Assembly: GCA_030035585.1 (NCBI GenBank)
Contig: CM057463.1
Coordinates: 133,704,736-133,768,735 of the forward strand
Length of the DNA: 64,000 nt
Origin: Dugong dugon
Taxonomy: Eukaryota; Chordata; Mammalia; Sirenia; Dugongidae
Direction of reading: 5' to 3'
A model generated the notes under the pieces. That model was not told the origin of the DNA and searched no databases. It saw only the letters and a list, made by a program, of their open reading frames with translations. How positions within the stretch are numbered: the first letter of the stretch is position 1; the number at the start of each line of letters is the position of its first letter. Below, in pieces: positions 1 to 11,800 of the stretch. Position numbers and translations under genes: made by a program.

Positions 1-111
1 AAATATGGTGTTGAAATTAGGACATTTCTAGATAAACAGAAATTAAAGGAATATGTAATTACGAACCAAACCAAACATACAAGAATTGGTAAATGGAGTT
101 CTTCAATCTGA
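1..111 (+). pseudogene. L1-1 ORF1p C-terminal end (partial)
   Basis: The first 36 codons read in frame 1 to a TGA at 109-111. The start resembles the C-terminal end of the L1-2 ORF1 protein (shared residues such as KY...EIRTF.DKQKL.EY). ORF1p is the RNA-binding trimer protein of the L1 ribonucleoprotein. The reading frame runs about 14 codons beyond the stop position used in L1-2, so the native stop has been lost or shifted. Nothing upstream is visible. Confidence 0.8.
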
Positions 112-551
112 GAACAAACAACTTCAGCTCACAGGCAGAATCTAGGACACAGGATCGTACCAGCCAGATACCAATTGAGGAAATGAACTTTCAAGGACTA
201 TCAAAAACCCAAAGAAATACGACAGGGAATCAGAGCAGTTAATCAGTAAGTGACAACAACATCAGAACAATAAAAGAGGGAATAAACGGTAAGGTATAGA
301 ACCTTCTACTGGAGAGGAAGGCAAGGCAATAAAAGTAATAAAAGACTGCTTCACACTTACAAAGATAAGGGTAAAATTCATGGTAAGCACAAAGAAAGTT
401 AGCAAACATACTCATCAAAATAAAGAGGAAAAACATAAACTATCAGCAAAAACAAAAGAAATGAAAAAAAAAATCAACAAACAAAAGTCACTCAGAACAG
501 GAGATTAAGAAGAACAAAGAAAACGTCAGTACCAAAGAAAAGCACTACAAA

Positions 552-3500
552 ATGACAGCAACAAACTCACATCTATCAATAATTACACTGAATGTAAATA
601 GAGTCAGTGCACCCATAAAGAGACGGAGAGTGACAGAATGCATAAGAAAACAGGATCCATCAATATGCTGTCTACAAGAGACACAACTTAGAAACAAAGA
701 CATGAATTTATTAAAAGTCAAAGGTTGGAAAAAAATATATCAAGCTAACAACTACCAAAACAGAGCAGGAGTGTCAATACTAATCTCATATAAAACAGAC
801 TTTAAAACAAAGTCCACCATAAAAGACAAAGAAGGACACTATATAATGATTAAGGGGATGAACCATCATGAAGACATAATCATAATAAACATCTACGCAC
901 CCAATGACAGGGCTCCAAAATACATAAACTCTAACAACACTGAAAAGAGAAATTGACAGTTCCACAATAATAGTAGGAGACGTCAACACACCACTGTCAG
1001 TAAAGGACAGAACAACTAAGAAGAAACTCAGCAAAGATACAGAAGACCTAAAGAGCACAATCAGCCAACTTGACCTCATAGACATATATAGAACACTCCA
1101 TCCAACCGCTGCAAAATACACATTCTTTTCCAATATACATGGAACATTCTCCAGAATAGACCACATCTTAGGCCACAGGGAAATCCTCAACAAGATCCAA
1201 ATTGCTCAGATAATTCAAAGTGTCTTCTCTGACCCCCATACCATCAAGGTAGAAATTAACAACAGAAAGATCAAGGAAAAAAAAAAAATCAATTACATGG
1301 AAACAGAATAATACCCTGTTTACACATCACTGGGTAATAGAAGACATCAGAGTCAGAATAAAAAATTTCCTAGAATCAAATAAGAATGAAACCACATCAT
1401 ACCAAAACCTCTGTGGCACAGCAAAGGCAGTCCTCAGAGGACAATTTACAGCAATAGATGCACACATCACAAAAGAAGAAAGGGACAAAATCAAAACATT
1501 AACTACAGAACTCAAACAAATAGAAAGACAACAGCAAAAAAAGCCCACAACCACGGGAAGAAAGGAAATAGAAAACATCAGAGCAGAAATTAATGAAATG
1601 GAGAACAGAAAAACAATAGAAAGAATCAACAAAACCAAAAGTTGGTTCTTTGAAAGAATCAACAAAATCCGCAAACCACTGGCCAGACTGACAAAAGAAA
1701 AACAGGGGAGGACGCAAATAACAAAAATAAGAAATGAAATGGGGGACATTACAGCAGACCCAACTGAAATAAAAAGGATCGTAACAGAATATTATGAAAA
1801 ACTATACTCCAACAAATTTGAAAACCTAGAGGAAATGGATAAATTTCTAGAAACACACAACCTACCCAAACTACAGCAAAGTGATGTTGAAAATCTGAAC
1901 AGACCCATAACAACAGAAGAGATAGAAAAAGTAAAAAAAAATAAAATCTCCCAACCAAAAAAAGCCCTGGCCCAGATGGCTTCACTAGAGACTTCTACAA
2001 AATATTCACTGAAGAGCTTGTAACACTACTACTCAAGCTATTTCTGAGCACAGAAAAGGAAGCAAAACTTCCAAATTCATTCTATGACTCCAGCATAATG
2101 CTGATACCAAAACCAGTCAAAGATGCAACAAAAAAAAGAAAATTACAGATCAATGTCTCTCATGAATATACATACAAAAATTCTCAAGAAAATTCTAGCC
2201 AATAGAATTCAGTTTCATATCGAAAAGATAAGACCCCACAACCAAATAAGATTCATACCAGGTATGCAAGGATAGTTCAACGTTAGAAAATCAATCAACG
2301 TAATCCACCACATAAATAAAACGAAAGAAAGAATCACATGATCATCTTAATTGACGCAGAAAAGGCATTCAACAAAATCCAACACCCATTCCTGATAAAA
2401 ATTCTCAGTAAAATTGGTATAGACAGGGAATTTCTCACCATAATAAAGGGCATCTATGCAAAACCAATGGCCAACATCATTCTTAATGAAGAGTGGCTGA
2501 AAACATTCCCCTTGAGAACAGGAAAAAGACAAGGATGCCCTTTATCACCACTCTTATTTAACATTGTGCTGGAAGTTCTAGGTAGAGCAATCAGGCAAGA
2601 AAAAGAAATAAATGGTATGCAAATTGGTAATGAAGAAGTGAAACTGTTCCTGTTTGCAGATGATATGATACTATACATAGAAAACCCTAAACAGTCCACG
2701 GAAAATCTACTGGAACTAATAGAAAGATTCAGCAGAGTAGCAGGATACAAGGTAAACATACAAAAATCAGTTGGATTCCTATACACCAATAAGGAGAAAG
2801 GTGAAAGGGAAATCAGGAAAACAATACCATTTATAATAGCCCCTAAAAAATACAATACTTAGGAATAAATCTAACCAGGGATATAAAAGACCTATACAAA
2901 GAAAACTACAAAACACTACTTGAAGAAACCCAAAGGGATCTATGTCAATGGAAAAACATAACATGCTCATGGATAGGTAGACTCAACCCTGTGAAAATGA
3001 CAATTCTACCCAAAGCTATTTACAAATACAATGCAATCCTGATCCAAATACCAGCAACATTCTTCAAAGAGATGGAAAAAATAATCATGAAGTTCATGGA
3101 AAGCGAAAAAGCCCCGAATAAGTAACGTACTCCTGAAGAAGAAGAATAAAGTTGGAGGACTCACCCTACCTGACCTCAGAACCTATGATACAGCTATGGT
3201 AGTCAAAACAACCTGGCACTGGTACAACAACAGATACACTGACCAATGGTACAGAATTGAGAACCCAGATGTAAATCCATCTGGCTATGGTCACCTGATT
3301 TTTGACAAGGGCCCAAAGTCCATTAGATGGGGAAAACACGGTCTTTTTCACAATTGGTACCAGCAAAACTGGGTGTCCATTTGCACAGAAATGAAACAAG
3401 ACCCATACCTCACAGCATACACAAAAACTAATTCAAAATGTATCAAAGACCTACATATAAAGCCAAAAACTATAAAGTTCATAGAAGAAAAAATAGGACC

Positions 3501-4375
3501 AACTCTACAGGCCTTAAAACATGGCATTAATAGGATACAAACCATAACCATCAAGACACAAACCCCAAAAGATAGGCTAGATAACTGGGATCTTCTAAAA
3601 ATCAAACACCAATGCTCTTCAAAAGACCTCACCAAAAGAGTAAAAAGAGAACCTACAAACTGGGAAAAAACTTTTGGACAGTACAAGTCAGACAAAGGTC
3701 TAATCTCCATAATTTATGAGAAAATTGAACACTTCTACCACAAAAAGACAAATAATCCTATTAAAAAACGGGCAAAGGAAATGAACAGACACTTCATGAA
3801 AGAAGACATTCAAGGGGCCAAGGGACACATGAAGAAATGCTCGCCATCACTAGCCATCAGAGAAATGCAAATTAAAACTACAATGAGATACCATCTCACC
3901 CCGGCATTACTAGCACGAATCAAAAAAAAAAAATGGAAATAACAAATGTTGGAGGGGCTGCGGGGAGATCGGAACTCTTATGCACTGCTGGTGGGAATAC
4001 AAAATGATACAACCATTTTGGAAAATGATATGGCGCTTCCTCAGAAAGCTAGAAATGGACATACCATACGATCCAGTAATCCCACTCCTAGGGATATATC
4101 CTAGAGAAATGAGTCGTCACTCAAACAGACATATGCAGACCTATGTTCATGGCAGCATTGTTCACAATAGCAAAACAATGGAAACAATCTAGAAGCCCAT
4201 CAACAGATGAATGGGTAAATAAACTATGGTACATACACATAATGGAGTAGTATGCAACGAGAAAGAACAATGATGAATCTGTGAACCATCTCATAACATG
4301 GATGAAACTGGAGGACATTATGCTGAGTGAAATAAGTCAATCACAAAAGGACAAATATTGTATAAGCCATCTATT
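552..4375 (+). pseudogene. L1-1 ORF2 (endonuclease-reverse transcriptase), broken
   Basis: ORF2p nicks target DNA and reverse-transcribes L1 RNA there. An ATG at 552 opens the apurinic-type endonuclease domain (SIITLNVN start, NIYAPND block). The frame breaks at about 930-956, where a 5-nt deletion relative to L1-3 leads to a stop. Later fragments carry the spacer before the RT (1598-2023), the RT domain with the FADD catalytic motif at 2653-2664 (in 2338-2862), the post-RT region (3196-3942) and the cysteine-rich C-terminal part (3980-4192). Multiple frameshifts and stops make it non-functional. The final ~400 nt fall inside the near-identical inverted tract. Confidence 0.92.
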
Positions 4376-5403
4376 TTAAAAACCCATGCAAAAGTTCACA
4401 CACAAAAAGCAACAATCTTTGTTGGTTCCCAGGGATGGGAGGGGTAGGGGGGAAATACTAAATAGGCAATAGATAAGTGGTATCTTGGGTGAAGGGTGAC
4501 ACAGTACACAATACTGGGAAACCAGCACAACTTGTACAAGGAAAGGTCATGGAAGCTCCATAGACAAATCCAAACTCCCTGAGGGACTGAATTGCTGGGT
4601 GGAGGGCTGTGGGGACCATGATCTCGGGTAACATCTAGCTCAACTGGCATGACACAGTTTATAAAGACAATGTTCTACTTTCTACCTTGGTGAGTAGCGC
4701 CTGGGGTCTTAAAAGCTTGTGAGCAGCCATCTTAGATACTCCACTGGTCTCATCCCTCCGGGAACAAGGGAGAACGAAGAGAACAAGATACAAGGAAAAG
4801 ATTAGTCCAAAGGACTAATCGATGACAGCTACCAAGACCTCCACCAGACTGAGTCCAGTACAGCAAGATGGTGCCTGGCTACCACCACTGACTCCTCTGA
4901 CCAGGATCACAACAGAGGGTTCTGGACAGAGCTGGAGAAGGATGTAGAACAAAATTCTAACTCACACAAAAAAAAAGACCAGATTTACTGGCCTAAAGGA
5001 GACTGGAGAAACCCCGAGATTATGGCCCCAGACACCCTTTTAGCTCAGTGGTGAAGTCACTTCCGAGTTTCACCGTTCAGCCGGGGAGTGGACAGCCCCA
5101 TAAAACCAAATGCGGCTAATGAGGCACAGTAGTCCAGGGACAAGGGCTAGAAGGCAGAAGGGGACAGGAACGCTGGTGATAGGGAACCCAAGGTTGAGTA
5201 AGGATAGTGTTGATGTGTTGTGAGGTTGTTAACCATTGTCATAAGGCAGCATGTGTACTAACTGTTCAATGAGAAACTATTTTGTTCTGTAAACCTTCAT
5301 CTAAAGTGAGAATAGCAGCACAATTGGAAGAGCGTAGTCGATGTCACTGAACTGTGCATGTAGAAATTTTTGAAATGGTGTATCTATGGCTGTGTATATT
5401 TTC
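3962..5403 (+). repeat. Inverted-repeat arm A (near-identical to 7419-8860)
   Basis: Bases p and 12822-p are complementary across this span with no indels seen. I found two substitutions: 4035 (G) against 8787, and 5386 (A) against 7436. The left edge is sharp: 3955-3961 already holds five mismatches against its partner, and 3896-3950 has both substitutions and gaps. The right edge is an A-run opposite a CA-repeat, after which the two L1 tails continue with roughly 10% differences. The identity therefore lies inside a longer, more diverged homology. Confidence 0.93.
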
Positions 5404-5540
5404 ATCAAAAAAAAAAAAAATTCGAGAAGGGAGAGGGTTGACCTGTCGTGGGGTTGTTAACCAATGTCATAAAGCAATATGTGTACTACTCTTTTATGAG
5501 AAACTATTTGTTCTGTAAACCTTCACTTGAAGTACAATTA
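5209..5540 (+). repeat. Duplicated ~95-nt unit in the L1-1 3' UTR
   Basis: A unit running from the GTTGTTAACCA box through GAGAAACTAT to the AACCTTCA box occurs at about 5209-5303 and again at about 5441-5540, just before the final A-run. The same pair occurs in L1-2 (about 7283-7383 and 7515-7610, minus strand) and L1-4 (about 32247-32340 and 32603-32710). It is thus a trait of the family and not a local event. Confidence 0.8.
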
Positions 5541-5555
5541 AAAAAAAAAAAAAAG

Positions 5556-6092
5556 AAATCAAGCGACATACGGCATTGGGAAAATCTGCTGCAAAAGACC
5601 TGTTTAAAATCAAAGACGTCACCTTGAAGACTGAAGTGCACATGATTCAAACCATGGTATTTTCAATCACCTAATATGCATGGAAAACTGGAATAAGGAA
5701 GACCAAAGAAGAACTGATGGCTTTGAATTATGGTGTTGGCGAAGAATACTGAATACATCATGCACCGCCTGAACAAGCAATCTGTGCTGGAAGAAGTACA
5801 GCCAGAATGCTCCTTAGAAGTGACAATGGAGAGACTTCATCATGTAATTAGGACATATTATCAGGAGGGACCAGTTCCTGGAGAAGGACATCATGCTTGG
5901 TAAATAAACGGTCGGTGAAAAAGAGGACAACCCTCAATTAGATGATTGACACAGTGGCTGCAACAATGGGCTCAAACATCACAAGATTGTGAGGATGGTG
6001 CTGGACCAGGCCAAGTTTTGTTCTGTTGTAAAAGGGTTGCTATGAGTCAGAACTGACTCGACAGTACCTAATAACAACAAGCAGAAGACAAA
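5556..6092 (+). mobile_element. RTE-clade LINE (BovB-like), 3' end fragment
   Basis: This matches the C-terminal coding part and 3' end of the longer RTE copy at 56925-57800, including the stretch that encodes LWTCYQE.PVP.EGHHAW in that copy. Here the frame is broken throughout. The last ~45 nt (6038-6080) contain GTTGCTATGAGTCAGAA, the same tail carried by the SINEs in this window. The L1-1 A-run abuts the element at AAGAAATCAA, so L1-1 probably inserted into it. Confidence 0.8.
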
Positions 6093-6314
6093 TCATAAAG
6101 CGACTTATAAACCAGCTTCAGGGATTTAGATTCTGTTCCCAGAACAATGGAAAGGCATAGAAAGGATTGAAGCCTTGTTCTTCTTTGAAGACTTGGGGTG
6201 AGTGTCTCCACATCTCTTTTTTATGACTGATTCCCCACCCCCCAAGCCAGAGTCCATCCCCACTTCTCTTTGTTAGCATGAAAATAGAGTAAAAACAAAC
6301 AAAGAAAACAGTTG

Positions 6315-6491
6315 CTGTCAACTTGATTCTGTTGCAAAGTAGAACTGTGCTTCACAGTGTTTTCAGGGCTGTGTCCTTTGGGAAATAGATTGCCAGGCCT
6401 TTCTTCTGAGGTGCCTCTGGATGTATTTGAACTGCCAACCTTTCACTTAATAGCCCAGTGCTTAACCATTTGTGCCACCCAGAGACTCCTT
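6315..6491 (-). mobile_element. Afrotherian-type tRNA-derived SINE
   Basis: On the minus strand this reads as a tRNA-like head with a TGGTTAAGCACT A-box-like segment and a GTTCAAAT B-box-like segment, then a body and a tail related to the RTE end. It belongs to the longer variant also seen at 25662-25865 (CAGAGGCACCTCAGAAGAAA in the middle), not the shorter GCTCCTTGGAAACC type. It is diverged and has no clear flanking duplication. Confidence 0.75.
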
Positions 6492-7265
6492 GAGCATAGA
6501 ATAATGTAGAAAACAAGATTGCTATCGTTAGGAAAACATGGAGAGATATCATGTGTGTTTTGTGTTTGTTACTATAAAAGAATAATGCAAAAGAAGAGAT
6601 TTTAATTTTATCATTGACATTAATTTCCAGAAATATTCACTAGTTATATTCTCAATTCAACACTTCCACCAGAAAAAGTAGATAGGAACTGAATTAGTCA
6701 GAATTTTAGGTTTTGTAGTCTTAGCATTTCCTTTGTTCAAGAGAAGAGTTAAGCTTTATGCTCTGTTCATTATTTTTTCCCTAAAATCTTGAGCGAGTTT
6801 AAAATTCAGATACCAGCTGGTGTAAGGTAAGTAAACTAAATGAGTACTTTTGCACATTTAAGAATCAAATAAGCAGTTAAAACAATTAACTGAAAAAGAC
6901 ATTTGGGGAAATAATTGAGGATTTTGAATATACAATATTAGATGACATTAAGGAATTACTGCTAATTTTTTAGGTGTAATAATGCTATTGCGGTTATGTA
7001 GAAAAGAATTCTTATTTTTAGAGATACACACTGAAGTCTTTCTGGGTGAATTTCATGATGTCTACATTTTACTTCAAAACATTTTGCCGATAAAGTAAGT
7101 AACTATTAAAATGACATGAGTCAGGAATTCTTGGCACTGTGGTTAACTGAAGACGAGTCTTAAAAATTAAGAAGTCATTACTCCACTTTTCTCACATGAA
7201 GAAAGATAGTCCCAGTGTTGGCCACATGTACACATTTTCAACAGAAGCCATGAAACTAGGTTTTT
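6492..7265. other. Intergenic, no recognised feature
   Basis: AT-rich unique-looking sequence between the SINE and L1-2. No conserved coding frame or repeat was recognised. It forms part of the loop between the inverted L1 arms. Its last bases (from 7251, TGAAACTAG) are the left TSD of L1-2. Confidence 0.6.
7251..7265. repeat. L1-2 target-site duplication, left copy
   Basis: TGAAACTAGGTTTTT here and TGAAACTAGTTTTT at 15886-15899 flank the T-run and the 5' end of L1-2. They differ by one G. Confidence 0.75.
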
Positions 7266-7418
7266 CTTTTTTTTTTTTTTAAATTGTGCTTCAGGTCAAG
7301 GCTTACAGAACAAATAGTTTCTCATGAAACAGTAGTACACATATTGTTTTATGACGTTGGTTAACAACACTACAACATGTCAACCCTCTCCCTTCTCGAA
7401 TTTTTTGTGTGTGTGTGT

Positions 7419-8860
7419 GAAAATATACACAGCCAAAGATACACCATTTCAAAAATTTCTACATGCACAGTTCAGTGACATCGACTACGCTCTTCCAATT
7501 GTGCTGCTATTCTCACTTTAGATGAAGGTTTACAGAACAAAATAGTTTCTCATTGAACAGTTAGTACACATGCTGCCTTATGACAATGGTTAACAACCTC
7601 ACAACACATCAACACTATCCTTACTCAACCTTGGGTTCCCTATCACCAGCGTTCCTGTCCCCTTCTGCCTTCTAGCCCTTGTCCCTGGACTACTGTGCCT
7701 CATTAGCCGCATTTGGTTTTATGGGGCTGTCCACTCCCCGGCTGAACGGTGAAACTCGGAAGTGACTTCACCACTGAGCTAAAAGGGTGTCTGGGGCCAT
7801 AATCTCGGGGTTTCTCCAGTCTCCTTTAGGCCAGTAAATCTGGTCTTTTTTTTTGTGTGAGTTAGAATTTTGTTCTACATCCTTCTCCAGCTCTGTCCAG
7901 AACCCTCTGTTGTGATCCTGGTCAGAGGAGTCAGTGGTGGTAGCCAGGCACCATCTTGCTGTACTGGACTCAGTCTGGTGGAGGTCTTGGTAGCTGTCAT
8001 CGATTAGTCCTTTGGACTAATCTTTTCCTTGTATCTTGTTCTCTTCGTTCTCCCTTGTTCCCGGAGGGATGAGACCAGTGGAGTATCTAAGATGGCTGCT
8101 CACAAGCTTTTAAGACCCCAGGCGCTACTCACCAAGGTAGAAAGTAGAACATTGTCTTTATAAACTGTGTCATGCCAGTTGAGCTAGATGTTACCCGAGA
8201 TCATGGTCCCCACAGCCCTCCACCCAGCAATTCAGTCCCTCAGGGAGTTTGGATTTGTCTATGGAGCTTCCATGACCTTTCCTTGTACAAGTTGTGCTGG
8301 TTTCCCAGTATTGTGTACTGTGTCACCCTTCACCCAAGATACCACTTATCTATTGCCTATTTAGTATTTCCCCCCTACCCCTCCCATCCCTGGGAACCAA
8401 CAAAGATTGTTGCTTTTTGTGTGTGAACTTTTGCATGGGTTTTTAAAATAGATGGCTTATACAATATTTGTCCTTTTGTGATTGACTTATTTCACTCAGC
8501 ATAATGTCCTCCAGTTTCATCCATGTTATGAGATGGTTCACAGATTCATCATTGTTCTTTCTCGTTGCATACTACTCCATTATGTGTATGTACCATAGTT
8601 TATTTACCCATTCATCTGTTGATGGGCTTCTAGATTGTTTCCATTGTTTTGCTATTGTGAACAATGCTGCCATGAACATAGGTCTGCATATGTCTGTTTG
8701 AGTGACGACTCATTTCTCTAGGATATATCCCTAGGAGTGGGATTACTGGATCGTATGGTATGTCCATTTCTAGCTTTCTGAGGAAGTGCCATATCATTTT
8801 CCAAAATGGTTGTATCATTTTGTATTCCCACCAGCAGTGCATAAGAGTTCCGATCTCCCC
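7419..8860 (-). repeat. Inverted-repeat arm B (near-identical to 3962-5403)
   Basis: This is the reverse complement of arm A over about 1.44 kb, with two mismatches found (8787 and 7436). It comprises the C-terminal end of ORF2 and most of the 3' UTR of L1-2. Outside 7419 and 8860 the same two L1 copies remain alignable but are clearly more diverged. The mismatch at 4035/8787 is a CpG to CpA change. Confidence 0.93.
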
Positions 8861-11800
8861 AGAGATTCTCCAACATTTGTTATTTCAAGTGTTTTTGATT
8901 CACGCTAGTAATGCCAGCGTGTGATGGTATCTCATTGTGGTTTTAATTTGCATTTCTCTAATGGCTAGTGATCGCAAACATTTCCTCATGTGTTTGTTGG
9001 CCATTTGAATGTCTTCTTTGGTGAACTGTCCACTTCCCTTGCCCATTTTTTAATAGGATTATTTGTCTTTTTGTTGTAGAGGTGTTGGATTTTCTTGTAG
9101 ATTATGGAGATTAGACATTTGTCTGACTAGTACTGTCCAAAAATTTTTTCCCCATCTGTAGGTTCTCTTTTTACTCTTTTGGTGAGGTCTTTTGAAGAGC
9201 ATAGGTGTTTGATTTTAGAAGATCCAGTTATCAAGCTTATCTTTTGGGGTTTGTGTCTTGATGGTTATGGTTTGTATCCTGTTAATGCTGTGTATTGAGA
9301 CCTGTAGTGTTGGTCCTATTTTTGATTTTATGAACTTTATAGTTTTTGGCTTTATATTCAGTTCTTTGATCCATTTTGAAGCAGAGTTTGTATACGGCAT
9401 GAGGTATGGTCCTGTTTCATTTTTTTTGCAGATGGACATCCAGTTTCGCCAGCACCGTTTTTTAAAAAGACTGTCTTTTCTCCATTTCATGGAGTTTGGG
9501 CCTTTGTCTAAGATCAGGTGACTGTAGGTAGATGGATTTACATCTGGGTTCTCAATTCTGTCCCATTGGTCAATGTATCTATCATTGTACCAGTACCAGG
9601 CTGTTTGACTACTGTAACTGTATAGTAGGTTCTGAACTCAGGTAGTGTGAGTCCTCCTACTTTATTCTTCTTCTTCGCTTATTTGGGCTTCTTCCCCTTC
9701 CATATAAAGTTAATGATTATTTTTTTCCATCTCGTTGAAGAATGTTGTTGGTATTTGGATCGGGATTGCATTGTATTTGTAAATTGCTTTGGGAAGAGTT
9801 GTCATTTTCACAATGTTGAGTCTGCCTATCCATGAGCATGGTACGTTTTTCCATTTATGTAGATCCCTTTGGGTTTTTTCCAGTAGTGTTTTGTAGTTTT
9901 CTTTGTATAGATCTTTTACATCCTGGTTAGATTTATTCCTAAATATTTTATCTTGTTAGGGGCTATCATAAATGGTATTGTTTTCCTGATTTCCTTTTCA
10001 TCATTGTCCTTATTGGTGTATAAGAGTCCAACTAATTTTTGTATGTTTATCTTCTATCCTGCTACTCTGCTGAATCTTTCTATTAGTTCCAGTAGTTTTC
10101 TCATGGAATCTTTAGGGTTTTCTATGTATAGTATCGTATCATCTGCAAACAGGGACAGTTTAACTTCTTCATTACCAGTATGGATGCTCTTTATTTCTTT
10201 TTCTTGGTTTGCTGCTCTACCTAGAACTTCCAGCACAATGTTAAATAGGAGTGGTGATAAAGGGCATCCTTGTCTTGTTCCTGTTTTCAAGGGGAATGTT
10301 TTCAGCCTCTCTCCATTAAAAATGATGTTGGCCATTGGTTTTGTATAGAGGCCCTTTATTACGTTGAGAAATTTCACTTCTACACCTATTTGATTGAGAG
10401 TTTTTATCAGGAATGGGTGTTGGACTTTGTCAAATGCCTTTTCTGTGTCAATTGAGATGATCATGTAATTGTTTTCTTTACTTTTACTTCTGTGGTGGAT
10501 TATGTTGATTGATTTTCTAATGTTGAACCATCCTTGCACAACTGGTATCAATCCTACTTGGTCGTGGTGTATCATTTTTTTGATATGATGCTGAATTCTA
10601 TTGGCTAGAATTTTGTCAAGAATTTTTGCATCTATATTCATGAGAGATATTGGTCTGTAATTTTCTTTTTTGTGATGTCTTTGGTTGGTTTTGGATTCAG
10701 TGTTATGCTGGTTTCATAGAATAAATTTGGAAGTGTTGCTTCCTCTTCTATGCTCTGAAATAGCTTGAGTAGTACTGATACAAGCTCTTCTGTAAATGTT
10801 TTGTAGAATTCTCAAGTGAAGCCATCTGGGCCAGGGCTTTTTTTGGTTGGGAGGTTTTTTTTTTAATTTTTCAATCTCTTCTGTTGTTATGGGTCTGTTC
10901 AGATTTTCAACATCACTTTGTTGCAGTTTGGGTAGGTTGTGTGTTTCTAGAAATTTATCCATTTCCTCTAGGTTTTCAAATTTGTTGGAGTATAGTTTTT
11001 CATAATATTCTGTTATGATCCTTTTTATTTCAGTTGGGTCTGCTGTAATGTCCCCCATTTCATTTCTTAATTTTGTTATTTGCCTCCTCTCCTGTTTTTC
11101 TTTTGTCAGTCTGGCCAGTGGTTTGTTGATTTTGTTGATTCTTTCAAAGAACCAACTTTTGGTTTTGTTGATTCTTTCTATTGTTTTTCTGTTCTCTATT
11201 TAATTTATTTCTGCTCTAATCTTTACTATTTCCTTTCTTCCAGTGGCTGTGGTCTTTTTTTTTTGCTGTTGTCTTTCTATTTGTTTGAGTTCTGTAGTTA
11301 ATGTTTTGATTTTGTCCCTTTCTTCTTTTGTGATGTGTGCATCTATTGCTATAAATTGTCCTCTGAGGACTGCCTTTGCTGTGCCACAGAGGTTTTGGTA
11401 TGATGTGGTTTCATTCTTATTTGATTCTAGGAAATTTTTTACTCCATCTCTGAGGTCTTCTATTACCCAGTGATATTATTCGGTTTCCATGTAATTGATT
11501 TATTTTTCCTTGCTCTTTCTGTTGTTAATTTCTACCTTGATGGTATTGGGGTCAGAGAACATACTTTGAAATACCTCAGCAATTTGGATCTTGTTGAGGG
11601 TTGCTCTGTGGCCTAAGATGTGGTCTATTCTGGAGAATGTTCCATATGCATTGGAAAAGAATGTGTACTTTGCTGTGTTGGATGGAGTGTTCTGTGTATG
11701 TCTGTTAGGTCAAGTTGGCTGATTGTGCCCTTTAGGTCTTCTGTATCTTTGCTGAGTTTCTTCTTAGTTGTTCTGTCCTTTACTGACAGTGGTGTGTTGA

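Larger units (their letters stand above)
1..5545 (+). mobile_element. L1-1: L1 LINE, 3' two thirds, cut by left window edge
   Basis: This is a non-LTR retrotransposon of the L1 clade. The window opens inside the last codons of ORF1, followed by a ~440-bp inter-ORF spacer, a broken ORF2 (552 to about 4375), and a ~1.1-kb 3' UTR ending in an A-run at about 5530-5545. The 3' UTR contains two related ~95-nt units (about 5209-5303 and 5441-5540), a layout shared with L1-2 and L1-4, so these three are treated as one family (family A). Downstream of the A-run the sequence changes at once to an RTE fragment. The 5' end lies outside the window. The stretch 3962-5403 is almost identical, inverted, to part of L1-2. 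Confidence 0.95.

Noticed and set aside
8172-8426. The identical 84-codon frames at 8172-8426 (+) and 4396-4650 (-) as a conserved small gene pair
   Set aside because: They are the antisense of the L1 3' UTR, and a related broken frame occurs at the same place in L1-4 (33243-33467). Their identity is explained by the inverted tract.
3962-8860. A large inverted segmental duplication covering both L1 elements and flanks
   Set aside because: Identity stops inside the L1 homology on both sides, the loop sequence is not duplicated, and L1-2 has its own TSD.
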